16,132 bases of DNA, from the NCBI GenBank assembly GCA_003973505.1, contig QNXT01000035.1:1-16132 (forward strand), given 5' to 3'. The DNA comes from Bacteroidota bacterium. Lineage in GTDB: Bacteria > Bacteroidota > Bacteroidia > Bacteroidales > UBA1556. The notes below the pieces were generated by a model, which did not search any database, was not told where the DNA came from, and saw nothing but the letters and a program-made list of their open reading frames with translations. Both the position numbers and the translations under genes were made by a program. Shown here one piece after another: positions 8,480-15,703 of the stretch (position 1 is its first letter; every line of letters begins with the position of its first letter).

Positions 8480-9010
8480 ATTGATGTGTTGATGGGTTAG
8501 TGAGTTAGTGTGTTAATGTGTTGATGTGTTAGTGTGTTGATGAGTTGATGTTTTAGTGAGTTGAGGAGTTACAGAGTTGGGGAGTTACGAGTTAGCGAGT
8601 TACAAAGTTAGAGAGTTACAGAGTTGGGGAGTTGAAATCTAAAATCTAAAATCAATAATCTAAATTCCTAAATCAATTGTTGATTCGTTGATGTGTTGAT
8701 GTGTTAGTGAGTTAGCAAGTTACAGAGTTGGGGAGTTGAAATCAAATATCAAAAATCAATAATCCAAATTCTTAAATCAATTGTTGATTCGTTGATGTAT
8801 TGATGTGTTGATGTGTTAGTGAGTTAGTGTGTTAGCAAGTTACAGAGTTGGGGAGTTGAAATCAAATATCAAAAATCAATAATCTAAATTCCTAAATCAA
8901 TTGTTGATTCGTTGATTTGTTGATGTGTTGATGTGTTGATGTGTTGTTGAGTTGGAGAGTTGAAATCAAAAATCTAAAATCAATAATCTAAAATCGATAA
9001 TCAAAAATCA
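8480..9010. repeat. GT-rich array phased on 8 bp with three higher-order copies
   Basis: From 8480 the plus strand reads as successive octamers of the form GTTRRTGW (GTTGATGT, GTTAGTGA, GTTAGTGT, GTTACAGA, GTTGGGGA and variants). These alternate with A-rich, C-containing blocks built on ATCTAAA-like heptamers. A longer unit recurs three times: GTTACAGAGTTGGGGAG occurs at 8615, 8719 and 8839, offsets of 104 and 120 bp, both multiples of 8. Copies 8711-8796 and 8831-8916 differ at only two of 86 bases. Each longer unit contains the short inverted repeat AATCAA-TTG-TTGATT. The GTT blocks contain almost no C, giving strong strand asymmetry. No open reading frame or unique spacer is present. It fills most of the 705-bp gap between divergent genes; the rest (8337-8479 and 9011-9041) holds leaders and promoters. 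Confidence 0.9.
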
Positions 9011-9011
9011 T

Positions 9012-9019
9012 TATTTTCG
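9012..9019 (+). promoter_or_regulatory. Candidate -7 box for the macrodomain gene
   Basis: TATTTTCG differs from TAnnTTTG at one base and lies 22 bp before the ATG at 9042. The upstream bases are the A-rich end of the repeat array, with no clear TTG at -33. It is the best candidate in this gap, but weak. Confidence 0.35.
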
Positions 9020-9041
9020 CACACTATAATAATTCAAGGCT

Positions 9042-9554
9042 ATGAGAAAAACAATCAAAGGGGATATTACAAAGATTAAAGTGGATGCGATCGTAAATGC
9101 GGCTAATGAGAGTTTGCTTGGAGGCGGTGGTGTTGATGGAGCCATTCATCGTGCTGCCGGACCCGAATTACTCGAAGAATGCAGAACTTTAAACGGATGC
9201 AAAACTGGAGAGGCAAAAATCACAAAGGCTTATAATCTTGCAAGCAAATTTGTGATTCATACCGTGGGTCCTATTTGGAAGGATGGAAAAAGCGGTGAAA
9301 AAGAATTGCTAAAAAATGCCTATTGGAATTCCTTATTATTGGCAAAAGAAAATCATTGCAAATCAGTTGCTTTCCCCAATATTAGCACGGGAGTATATGG
9401 CTTTCCAAAGCTTGATGCTGCCCATATAGCCATTGAAACGGTTACAAAATTCATCAATGAAGTGGATTCGGAAATGGATGTGATTTTCGTTTGTTTTGAT
9501 GACATAAATTATGCAATATATCAGGAAGTTTGCCCCAATTTCCAACTAGACTAA
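9042..9554 (+). CDS. Macrodomain protein, probable O-acetyl-ADP-ribose deacetylase (YmdB/MacroD type)
   Basis: This 170-residue protein is a single macrodomain with no extra domain. The ADP-ribose pocket is readable: GDIT at 7-10, NAAN at 19-22 and [10 protein letters not shown] at 27-36, which carries the glycine loop and the catalytic-type Asp32. The phosphate-binding ISTGVYGFP is at 115-123. This combination is typical of the MacroD/YmdB group, cytoplasmic enzymes that remove the acetyl group from O-acetyl-ADP-ribose and in many cases remove ADP-ribose from acidic residues. The gene stands alone: the repeat array is upstream and thrS starts from its own promoter 64 bp downstream. No ADP-ribosyltransferase partner is visible, so a DarTG-like toxin-antitoxin role is not supported. 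Confidence 0.92.
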   Translation: MRKTIKGDITKIKVDAIVNAANESLLGGGGVDGAIHRAAGPELLEECRTLNGCKTGEAKITKAYNLASKFVIHTVGPIWKDGKSGEKELLKNAYWNSLLLAKENHCKSVAFPNISTGVYGFPKLDAAHIAIETVTKFINEVDSEMDVIFVCFDDINYAIYQEVCPNFQLD

Positions 9555-9558
9555 ATTA

Positions 9559-9592
9559 TTGACAAAAAATACTGAGAATTAGCCTATCTTTG
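9559..9592 (+). promoter_or_regulatory. Promoter of the thrS-infC-rpmI-rplT cluster
   Basis: TTGACA at 9559-9564 and TATCTTTG at 9585-9592 form a good Bacteroidota-type promoter with 23 bp between TTG and TA. The implied leader is about 20 nt before the ATG at 9619, too short for a T-box or a threonine attenuator. None is seen. Confidence 0.75.
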
Positions 9593-9618
9593 CAGGCTCT
9601 AAAATATCAAGAAATACA

Positions 9619-11550
9619 ATGATTAATATAACATTACCAGATAATTCGGTTCGTCAAGTTGAGAATGGAACCACAGCAATGGATATTGCGCGTAGCATAA
9701 GCGAGGGCTTAGCCCGTAACGTATTGGCTGCGAAGTTTAACGATAAAGTAATTGATGCAAACTCTCCTTTGCAGGAAGACGGAAAATTGCAATTACTTAC
9801 CTGGAACGATGATGAAGGAAAAGCTGCAATGTGGCATTCATCGGCGCACCTAATGGCTGAAGCTATTGAAATCCTATATCCTGGAGCAAAGTTTGGAATT
9901 GGACCTGATATTGAAAACGGGTTCTACTATGATATTGATTTGGGTGACCGAACAATCACTCAAGATGATTTAGGTAAGATAGAGCAAAAAATGAAGGAGC
10001 TTGTGAAGCAAAAACAAGAGTTTGTTCGCACAGAGGTTTCCAAAAAAGATGCTCTTGAATATTTTACCAAAAAAGATGATGAGTATAAATTGGAACTAAT
10101 TGATGGTTTAGAAGACGGACAGATTTCATTTTACCAATGTGGTGATTTCGTGGACCTTTGTCGTGGACCACATATCCCTAACACGGGTGTGATAAAAGCT
10201 ATCAAACTGCTTAGTGTTGCTGGAGCTTATTGGCGAGGTGATGAAACCCGTAAGCAGCTAACCCGAATTTATGGTATTACCTTTCCCAAGAAAAAAGAGC
10301 TTACCGAGTATCTTGAGATGTTGGAAGAGGCAAAAAAACGCGACCATAGAAAGATTGGAAAAGAATTGGAGTTATTTACTTTCTCTCAAAAAGTGGGACA
10401 AGGTTTACCTCTATGGTTACCCAAAGGCGCTATGCTTCGCGAGCGATTGGAAAACTACCTTAAAAGTGTACAAAAAGAGGCGGGCTATTTACCCGTAATT
10501 ACGCCTCATATTGGAGGAAAAGAATTGTATGTAACTTCAGGTCACTATGCAAAATATGGTGCTGACTCGTTTCAACCAATCACTACACCAAACGAAGGCG
10601 AAGAGTTTTTATTAAAACCCATGAACTGCCCTCACCACTGCGAGATATACAAATCGAAACCTCATTCATACCGCGATTTACCTTATCGTTTGGCTGAATT
10701 TGGCACAGTATATCGTTACGAGCAGAGTGGCGAGCTTCACGGATTGACGCGCGTAAGAGGATTTACTCAAGACGATGCCCATATATTCTGCCGTCCCGAC
10801 CAAGTGAAGGATGAGTTTAAGAATGTTATCGAAATTGTGTTGAAAATATTCAAAGCATTGAAGTTTGACGACTTTATTACACAAATCTCGGTTCGCGACA
10901 AATCCAATTTAGAAAAATATATTGGTAGTGAAGAGAATTGGGAGAAAGCAGAAACTGCGATTATCGAGGTAGCTCAAGAAAGCGGTTTGGATTATGTGAT
11001 AGAAGAAGGCGAAGCGGCTTTTTATGGTCCTAAGATGGACTTTATGGTTCGTGATGCCATTGGCCGTAAGTGGCAATTGGGCACCATTCAAGTAGATTAC
11101 AATCTACCCGAACGCTTTGAGCTTGAATACATAGGAAAGGACAATAAAAAACATCGTCCGGTAATGATTCACCGAGCACCCTTTGGCTCAATGGAACGTT
11201 TTGTTGCCGTATTGATAGAGCATACTGCGGGTAAATTCCCTCTTTGGTTGACTCCGGAGCAGGTTAGAATATTGCCAATCAGTGAGAAATATCAAAAATA
11301 TGCAGAAAAAGTTTTGGAATTGCTAAATAATTCCGATATTCGCGCCCAAATTGATGACAGAAGCGAGAAGACGGGTCGAAAGATACGAGATGCTGAAATG
11401 CAGCGAGTTCCGTATATGTTGATTGTGGGAGAGAAAGAAGAGACGGACTCAAAGGTATCATTCCGTAAGCAAGGATCAGGGGATCAGGGTTCTGTTTCGA
11501 TTGATGAATTTATTGAAATGATAGACAATGAGGTGAAATCCCTCATGTAA
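9619..11550 (+). CDS. thrS: Threonyl-tRNA synthetase
   Basis: This 643-residue protein is full length for bacterial ThrRS. An N-terminal TGS domain covers residues 1-61. The editing domain carries HSSAH (His73, His77) and CRGPH (Cys181, His185), the residues that clear mis-charged Ser-tRNA(Thr). The class II core follows. Zinc ligands fit Cys337 (MNCPHH), His388 (DDAHIF) and His518 ([10 protein letters not shown]). Motif 2 is in [20 protein letters not shown], and motif 3 in [11 protein letters not shown]. The anticodon-binding domain begins near residue 540 ([12 protein letters not shown]) and runs to the end. The cytoplasmic enzyme attaches threonine to tRNA(Thr). It heads the conserved thrS-infC-rpmI-rplT cluster and has its own promoter. 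All key residues are present. Confidence 0.98.
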   Translation: MINITLPDNSVRQVENGTTAMDIARSISEGLARNVLAAKFNDKVIDANSPLQEDGKLQLLTWNDDEGKAAMWHSSAHLMAEAIEILYPGAKFGIGPDIENGFYYDIDLGDRTITQDDLGKIEQKMKELVKQKQEFVRTEVSKKDALEYFTKKDDEYKLELIDGLEDGQISFYQCGDFVDLCRGPHIPNTGVIKAIKLLSVAGAYWRGDETRKQLTRIYGITFPKKKELTEYLEMLEEAKKRDHRKIGKELELFTFSQKVGQGLPLWLPKGAMLRERLENYLKSVQKEAGYLPVITPHIGGKELYVTSGHYAKYGADSFQPITTPNEGEEFLLKPMNCPHHCEIYKSKPHSYRDLPYRLAEFGTVYRYEQSGELHGLTRVRGFTQDDAHIFCRPDQVKDEFKNVIEIVLKIFKALKFDDFITQISVRDKSNLEKYIGSEENWEKAETAIIEVAQESGLDYVIEEGEAAFYGPKMDFMVRDAIGRKWQLGTIQVDYNLPERFELEYIGKDNKKHRPVMIHRAPFGSMERFVAVLIEHTAGKFPLWLTPEQVRILPISEKYQKYAEKVLELLNNSDIRAQIDDRSEKTGRKIRDAEMQRVPYMLIVGEKEETDSKVSFRKQGSGDQGSVSIDEFIEMIDNEVKSLM

Positions 11551-11572
11551 AAAATAGAGTATAATTAAATAT

Positions 11573-11578
11573 AGGAGG
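11573..11578 (+). promoter_or_regulatory. Perfect Shine-Dalgarno sequence that fixes the infC start
   Basis: AGGAGG ends 7 nt before the AUA codon at 11586. Such a strong site is unusual in this window, where other genes have AT-rich leaders without a Shine-Dalgarno. It supports initiation at the non-standard codon. Confidence 0.85.
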
Positions 11579-11585
11579 ACTTAAA

Positions 11586-12140
11586 ATAGCACAGCGATTT
11601 AGAAGAGGTGGCGGAAGGTTTGTTAAGAAAACCAACCCACACAGAACTAATAGGGAGATTACAGCTCAAATGGTTAGAGTTGTCGGTGAAAACATCGAGG
11701 TTGGAATTTATCCAATCAACGAAGCTTTAAAAATGGCCGATGAACAAGACCTTGATTTAGTTGAAATATCACCAAATGCTACACCACCTGTTTGTAAGAT
11801 CATTGATTATAAGAAGTTTCTTTACGAACAGAAGAAGAAAAAGAAAGAGATTAAAGCAAAATCAGCTAAAGTGGTGGTTAAAGATATACGCCTTGGGCCA
11901 AATATCGATGATCACGATTTTAATTTTAAGCTGAAACATGCCAGGAAGTTTCTTGAGGATGGAGCAAAAGTTAAAGTTGACGTGTTTTTTAGAGGTCGTT
12001 CTATTATTTATAAAGATAAGGGAGAGATTGTTTTATTACGATTTGCCACCGAGCTGGAGGATGTTGGAAAAGTAGAAAGATTGCCAAAGCTTGAAGGTAA
12101 AAGAATGATAATGATAATCGCTCCAAAGACCAATAAGTAG
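11586..12140 (+). CDS. infC: Translation initiation factor IF-3, with an AUA start codon
   Basis: The first ATG in frame (11670) lies inside the conserved N-domain: the family segment [19 protein letters not shown] begins before it. Upstream the frame is open to a stop at 11562, and contains no ATG, GTG or TTG. The codon with correct spacing from AGGAGG is AUA at 11586, giving 184 residues beginning (M)[15 protein letters not shown]. The N-domain contains [20 protein letters not shown]; the linker is lysine-rich ([12 protein letters not shown]). The C-domain contains [26 protein letters not shown]-3 binds the 30S subunit, prevents premature 50S joining and rejects non-standard start codons. 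In Escherichia coli, infC uses AUU and is autoregulated this way, and AUA could serve the same purpose here. The gap from thrS is 35 bp. An AUU at 11658 is a less likely start because it would cut off the basic N-terminus and lacks spacing. Confidence 0.92.
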   Translation: MAQRFRRGGGRFVKKTNPHRTNREITAQMVRVVGENIEVGIYPINEALKMADEQDLDLVEISPNATPPVCKIIDYKKFLYEQKKKKKEIKAKSAKVVVKDIRLGPNIDDHDFNFKLKHARKFLEDGAKVKVDVFFRGRSIIYKDKGEIVLLRFATELEDVGKVERLPKLEGKRMIMIIAPKTNK

Positions 12141-12163
12141 TTTAATAATTAAATTTGTGCGCA

Positions 12164-12358
12164 ATGCCAAAAATGAAAACAAAATCCGGTGCTAAAAAGC
12201 GTTTTACGCTTACAGGAACTGGGAAAGTAAAAAGGAAGCACGCTTTTAAGAGTCATATTTTGACCAAAAAGACAAAAAAGCAAAAACGTAATCTTACGTT
12301 AGACACTCTTGTCTCAAAAGCGGACACAGCTAATGTTAAAAGACTATTAGCTAAGTAA
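12164..12358 (+). CDS. rpmI: Ribosomal protein L35 (bL35)
   Basis: This 64-residue, very basic protein begins [20 protein letters not shown], the standard bL35 N-terminus, and contains [19 protein letters not shown] at about residues 24-42. The start is the ATG at 12164. An upstream in-frame TTG at 12155 would add only three residues, and family members start at MPKMK. It is a component of the large ribosomal subunit. It follows infC by 23 bp in the usual infC-rpmI-rplT order. Confidence 0.97.
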   Translation: MPKMKTKSGAKKRFTLTGTGKVKRKHAFKSHILTKKTKKQKRNLTLDTLVSKADTANVKRLLAK

Positions 12359-12374
12359 TTTATTATTTTTAACC

Positions 12375-12425
12375 TTTGCTTTCAGCCAAAAAAAGTTTCT
12401 GAATGAATCAGAACGCTGAAGCAAA
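12375..12425 (+). promoter_or_regulatory. Bulged two-part stem-loop in the rplT leader
   Basis: The 81-nt gap between rpmI and rplT can form an outer stem, TTTGCTTTCAGC (12375-12386) with GCTGAAGCAAA (12415-12425). It has 11 pairs and a single bulged T. Inside it, GTTTCTGA (12395-12402) pairs with TCAGAAC (12408-12414), again with one bulged T, around the loop ATGAA. The two 3' arms abut, while the 5' side has an A-rich unpaired CAAAAAAA. No T-run follows, so it is not an intrinsic terminator. L20 is known to control its own operon by binding a leader that mimics its 23S rRNA site, and this structure is a candidate for such a site. Confidence 0.6.
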
Positions 12426-12439
12426 AAAAATTAGAGAAA

Positions 12440-12784
12440 ATGCCAAGATCAGTAAATGCAGTAGCATCAAGAGCTCGTAGAAAAAAACTATTCAAATTGA
12501 CCAAAGGTCAATTCGGGCGCAGAAGTAATGTATGGACGGTTGCCAAGAACTCTTGGGAAAAAGGGCAAACTTATGCCTACCGTGACCGTAAAGTTAAAAA
12601 ACGTAATTTCAGAGCACTATGGATTCAGCGTATCAATGCTGGAGCTCGTATGCATGGAATGTCTTACTCCGCATTCATGGGTAAGATTCACGCAAAGGGA
12701 ATCGATGTAAATCGTAAAGTTTTAGCCGATTTGGCCATGAACCACCCTGAAGCTTTCAAAGCAATTGTTGACGCTGTTAAATAG
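12440..12784 (+). CDS. rplT: Ribosomal protein L20 (bL20)
   Basis: This 114-residue protein has the typical basic N-terminal extension ([20 protein letters not shown]) that threads into the large subunit. The globular domain follows, with [18 protein letters not shown] at about residues 53-70 and [27 protein letters not shown] after it. It is needed early in 50S assembly and in several bacteria represses its own operon through the mRNA leader. It is the last gene of the cluster, followed within 25 bp by an intrinsic terminator. The preceding gap contains the stem-loop described at 12375-12425. Confidence 0.98.
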   Translation: MPRSVNAVASRARRKKLFKLTKGQFGRRSNVWTVAKNSWEKGQTYAYRDRKVKKRNFRALWIQRINAGARMHGMSYSAFMGKIHAKGIDVNRKVLADLAMNHPEAFKAIVDAVK

Positions 12785-12806
12785 ATTTTAATAGCCGAAA
12801 AAATAG

Positions 12807-12838
12807 AAACTACAACTTTCGAGTTGTAGTTTTTTTTT
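12807..12838 (+). terminator. Intrinsic terminator after rplT
   Basis: ACTACAACT (12809-12817), loop TTCG (12818-12821) and AGTTGTAGT (12822-12830) form a perfect 9-bp stem, extendable by two A-T pairs. Eight T follow at 12831-12838. The loop is the very stable UUCG tetraloop. This ends the thrS-rplT transcript. Confidence 0.95.
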
Positions 12839-12847
12839 GTTTTAAGA

Positions 12848-13029
12848 TGTGTTGATTTGTTCGTTGCTCGTTGCCTGCCTGCTGGCAAGGCAGGTTTGTT
12901 GTTTTCATGTATGGTAAATGTTGTTAGGTATTAATAGGACTTTAATCAAAAAAAATAATACCGACATATTTGGTTGCACTTAGCTTGAAAAATCAAGCTA
13001 TAAACAGATGGCTCCGACGGGGTGTTTTT
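12848..13029. repeat. Composite intergenic repeat, module 1
   Basis: Parts in order: GTTGATTT at about 12851, then a GC-rich inverted repeat CCTGCC (12874-12879) / GGCAGG (12889-12894). After an AT-rich stretch comes a block at 12965-13029. That block has the hairpin TAGCTTGA-AAAA-TCAAGCTA (12981-13000), then TAAACAG, then a short GC hairpin around GCTCCGACGGGGT, then five T. The same order of parts recurs in the next module, so this looks like one unit of a tandem or recently duplicated REP-like element. No gene is seen here. Confidence 0.62.
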
Positions 13030-13193
13030 GTTGATTTGCCTTTCTGCCAGCTTTGGTAGGTTTATCTCTTTTTCTGATTAATGTTTTGTCATGGTTTTTG
13101 TATCAAAAACCATGACAAAACATATATGTGGCACATTTCTTCGCCAATAGCATTGCTATTGGCTATAAACAGGCGACCCCGATAGGGTCTTTT
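13030..13193. repeat. Composite intergenic repeat, module 2
   Basis: This is a diverged copy of module 1. It begins with GTTGATTT near 13030, followed by TTGCCTTTCTGCCAGC and GGTAGGTTT. The final block is at 13121-13193. It has the hairpin GCCAATAGC-ATT-GCTATTGGC (13143-13163), then TATAAACAG, then the hairpin GACCC-CGATA-GGGTC (13175-13189), then four T. The stem sequences differ completely from module 1 while the pairing is kept, and TATAAACAG is shared. The last hairpin plus T-run could also act as a weak plus-strand terminator. The remaining bases to 13220 show nothing recognisable. Confidence 0.62.
13081..13123. repeat. 43-bp perfect inverted repeat (20-bp arms, 3-nt loop)
   Basis: ATGTTTTGTCATGGTTTTTG at 13081-13100 is followed by TAT and then its exact reverse complement at 13104-13123. 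The arms have no mismatch. No T-run follows on either strand, so it is not a standard terminator. It lies inside repeat module 2, where module 1 has only unstructured AT-rich sequence. Confidence 0.93.
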
Positions 13194-13220
13194 CAAAACC
13201 ATATTATCGTTTATAAAGCA

Positions 13221-13691
13221 CTATTTCACTCCTTTTATTACTTTTATTGTAATATTATAGCTACTATCTTTAGCATATAAGATGTTTGTATTATTAGTTG
13301 AAAGTATATAATTAAAATCTTCAACATGACCTATACTATCTATCGCTTTTTGGATTTTATTTTTTTGAATATCAACCACATTAGCATACTCCCTTTCTAC
13401 CGTTTGCTTAAAGCTGTTAATAGTATCATTATAAGCATTTATTATACTCCTTAATTCCACATTAGGTATTTCTTTATAGGCTTTTATATTACGCTCAACA
13501 TTTTTAACATAAAGATTAAGACGTAACAATCGTTTTTGATGTAAGGTATCGGCTTCAACTAATACGGGAATACTTTTATAAACCTCTTGAAGATTAACAT
13601 AACCCACTTTATAAGTATTTTTTGGTTGGCAACTTTGAAAAAGAAATGCACTAAAAAACAAACTAACTATAAAAAAATATACTCTTTTCAT
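13221..13691 (-). CDS. Skp/OmpH-like lipoprotein
   Basis: This 156-residue protein has a lipoprotein signal: a hydrophobic stretch ending LFQSC with the lipid-attachment cysteine at Cys21, followed by QPKN. The mature part starts with YKVGYVNLQEVYKSIP (27-42), like the first beta-strand of Skp/OmpH proteins. A long charged helix follows (about 48-118), likely coiled coil. It closes with FNYILSTNNTNILYAKDSSYNIT (126-148), matching the final Skp strand pattern in which a Y-x-x-V/I-L segment precedes a short YA-K-D turn. Skp is a periplasmic chaperone for outer-membrane proteins. Canonical Skp is soluble, so a lipid-anchored version would be tethered to a membrane. The gene is alone, transcribed away from the surface-protein genes and toward the repeat cluster. 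The family link is by pattern only. Confidence 0.68.
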   Translation of the reverse strand: MKRVYFFIVSLFFSAFLFQSCQPKNTYKVGYVNLQEVYKSIPVLVEADTLHQKRLLRLNLYVKNVERNIKAYKEIPNVELRSIINAYNDTINSFKQTVEREYANVVDIQKNKIQKAIDSIGHVEDFNYILSTNNTNILYAKDSSYNITIKVIKGVK

Positions 13692-13767
13692 TTTTAATAA
13701 ATTTAATAACTAATTATGAATACACAAGATACGAAAAACATTAGGACTTCATTTTTAAACTCCATCA

Positions 13768-13812
13768 ATAAAAATTGAGGAGTTGTTATCTAACTATAAC
13801 AACTCCTCAATT
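13768..13812 (-). terminator. Intrinsic terminator of the VGIGT-repeat gene
   Basis: The arms at 13773-13789 and 13796-13812 are exact complements over 17 bp around a 6-nt loop. On the minus strand the stem is followed by a TTTTT run (down to 13768), so it fits termination of the gene ending at 13858. No T-run follows on the plus strand. It lies in the 166-bp gap before the lipoprotein gene, which holds nothing else clear. Confidence 0.85.
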
Positions 13813-13857
13813 ATATTCTAATCATAATATTGACTTATCAATTTTTCATTTCATGAC

Positions 13858-15654
13858 CTACCAAAGGTCTTTCCAAGTACTTCCATCATAACATCTTAAT
13901 TTATGGCTTGTTGCATCCATATATATATCTCCTTCAGTTGGGCTACTAGGAGCACTTCCTGGTTTAAGATGCATGGCTCCTTGCACATCTAATAATTGAG
14001 TTGGATTATAAGTACCAATACCCACTCGACCTGATTCTTTTATTATAACATAACGGGGACTAGGGCCATCGTTATCTGTATAAAATATTACATCTTTACT
14101 AGTAGATATATTAAGTGATTCTTTTGCATACAAACCCACATCATAATCACCACCACCATTAGCTCCACTTACAACTAATAATTCAGGTTCATCATCATCT
14201 CCCAAAGTTATTATCCCTCCATAATCTATACTTGATGTCGAAATACTCAAAGTAGGTTGCTTTGAAGTGGAGTGAATATCTACAAGATTTGTTGGATTAT
14301 CAGTACCAATACCCACCTTACCATTTTTATCAACTGTAAAAACATTTGTTGTATTATTAAACAAAGCCATAATATTATTATTATTATTCCCTGTTGTGTT
14401 TGTAACAGTAAACTTAGCATTACTTGACGGTGATCCTATGATAGGAATACTATTAATTCCAACATGGAATGAAGTAGGAGCATAGGCATAATCACCATCC
14501 GTTTTTAACAACCACTCATCCTCTTCTGCATCATATATACCAAAAGTTCCATTATCGGCATCTATTATCAATTGATTTACAGCATTATTATAATCCGCTA
14601 AATCCCCCATTATAATTTTACCGCTTCCAATATCAATTTTAGTTTCACCTTTTACATCAAGAGTCACTGATGGTGTTTCCGTACCAATACCCACCTTACC
14701 ATTTTCATCAACTATAAAAACATTTGTTGTACCATTAAACAAACCCATAATATTATTCCCTGTTGTGTTTGTAACACTAAACTTAAAATAATGTGGCAAT
14801 CCTCCTATGCTAGGATAACTATCAGTTCCAACATGGAATGAAGTAGGAGCATAGGCACGATTACCATCCGTTTTTAACATCCACTCACCCTCATCTGCAT
14901 CATATATACCAAAAGTTCCATTATCGGCATCTATTATCAATTGATTTACACCTTCATTAAATTCCGTTAAATCCCCCATTATAATTTTACCGCTTCCAAT
15001 ATCAATTTTAGTTTCACCTTTTACATCAAGAGTCACTGATGGTGTTTCCGTACCAATACCCACCTTACCATACATAAAGGTTGATTTATCCCATTCTACT
15101 CTGAAGGTATTATAATTATAAGCTTCCTCGTAATCTCCCATAGCGATAAGATAATCTTTATTATCTTGAGAACCCATTATTCCCAAAAGATCCTCTCCAT
15201 CTTTATCTCTGAATACAGCAACATTTCCTATTCCATTCCCTTTAACACTTAATGCACCCATTTCTCCATTTCCACCAATTGACAACTTAGCAGCAGGACC
15301 AATAATACTAGGAGGAGTATAACCGACAGCAATATTACCACTTGCCATACTATACATATCGCCATTGGTTTTAACATCCCAATCACTATCTGCCGCAGCT
15401 GTAGTTTTATACACCATACCATTGGCATCGATACCCAACAGACTACCCGTTCCAGCTAAACTATCAAATTGTAAGCTGTCATTACTTGCATTAACAACCA
15501 AACGCTTTTGGGGATCAGTGGTGCCAATACCCACATTTCCTGATTTATCAATTCGCATACGTTCAGTATTCGAAATTCTAAAAACCAAAGGATGATCACC
15601 CACAGGGCCTCCCCAATCACTACCAATCCATGCTACCGTGCCATCATCTCCCAT
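13858..15654 (-). CDS. VGIGT-repeat surface-type protein, probably missing its N-terminus
   Basis: This 598-residue protein has five VGIGT motifs, each followed by a polar residue and usually P within a few positions (residues 41, 198, 321, 447, 544). Each sits in a phrase such as SGNVGIGTTDPQKRLVV or GKVGIGTETPSVTLDVKG. Such repeats occur in tail-fibre-like and surface proteins of Bacteroidota. The C-terminus (PGSAPSSPTEGDIYMD, then LRCYDGSTWKDLW) is a common natural end for this type. Residues about 197-319 and 320-445 are a near-identical duplication. There is no signal peptide and no sorting domain. The first ATG starts abruptly at MGDDGTVAWIGSDWGG, and the frame is open only to a stop at 15688-15690. 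A lost or displaced 5' part is therefore likely. It follows the sorting-domain gene by 64 bp. The function is unknown. Confidence 0.72.
   Translation of the reverse strand: MGDDGTVAWIGSDWGGPVGDHPLVFRISNTERMRIDKSGNVGIGTTDPQKRLVVNASNDSLQFDSLAGTGSLLGIDANGMVYKTTAAADSDWDVKTNGDMYSMASGNIAVGYTPPSIIGPAAKLSIGGNGEMGALSVKGNGIGNVAVFRDKDGEDLLGIMGSQDNKDYLIAMGDYEEAYNYNTFRVEWDKSTFMYGKVGIGTETPSVTLDVKGETKIDIGSGKIIMGDLTEFNEGVNQLIIDADNGTFGIYDADEGEWMLKTDGNRAYAPTSFHVGTDSYPSIGGLPHYFKFSVTNTTGNNIMGLFNGTTNVFIVDENGKVGIGTETPSVTLDVKGETKIDIGSGKIIMGDLADYNNAVNQLIIDADNGTFGIYDAEEDEWLLKTDGDYAYAPTSFHVGINSIPIIGSPSSNAKFTVTNTTGNNNNNIMALFNNTTNVFTVDKNGKVGIGTDNPTNLVDIHSTSKQPTLSISTSSIDYGGIITLGDDDEPELLVVSGANGGGDYDVGLYAKESLNISTSKDVIFYTDNDGPSPRYVIIKESGRVGIGTYNPTQLLDVQGAMHLKPGSAPSSPTEGDIYMDATSHKLRCYDGSTWKDLW
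14320..15071 (-). repeat. Internal tandem duplication within the VGIGT-repeat gene
   Basis: Two in-frame blocks of about 370-378 bp (near 14698-15066 and 14320-14697) encode the same order: VGIGTETPSVTLDVKG, KIDIGSGKIIMGDL, NQLIIDADNGTFGIYDA, YAPTSFHVG. At the DNA level 14599-14702 and 14968-15071 are identical over 104 bp with an offset of 369 bp. The ends of the blocks have diverged, for example a four-codon asparagine insertion (TGNNNNN) in the second. Confidence 0.92.
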
Positions 15655-15658
15655 TTCT

Positions 15659-15675
15659 AACCATTTAAAATGGTT
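15659..15675. other. 17-bp palindrome just upstream of the VGIGT-repeat gene
   Basis: AACCATTT, a central A, and AAATGGTT form a perfect 17-bp palindrome a few bases before the ATG at 15654. It could be a protein-binding site or chance in AT-rich DNA. If translation began upstream it would be coding. Confidence 0.5.
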
Positions 15676-15703
15676 TATGTTATCGGTTTATGTATGAACA
15701 GTT

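Noticed and set aside
8480..9010. CRISPR-like array
   Set aside because: The repeated units are not separated by unique spacers: the sequence between copies is itself made of the same octamers and heptamers. No cas genes are present.
9042..9554. DarG-type antitoxin of a toxin-antitoxin pair
   Set aside because: The protein is a single macrodomain with no C-terminal DarG region, and there is no DarT-like gene next to it.
11670..12140. infC starting at the first ATG (11670)
   Set aside because: It removes the conserved opening of the IF-3 N-domain (RTNREI) and has no Shine-Dalgarno, while AUA at 11586 has AGGAGG at good spacing.
12155..12163. TTG start for rpmI
   Set aside because: It adds only M-C-A before the standard MPKMKTKSG start of bL35.
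12839..13220. Insertion sequence remnant or tRNA gene
   Set aside because: No transposase frame, target duplication or cloverleaf is seen; hairpins and direct module repeats explain the structure better.
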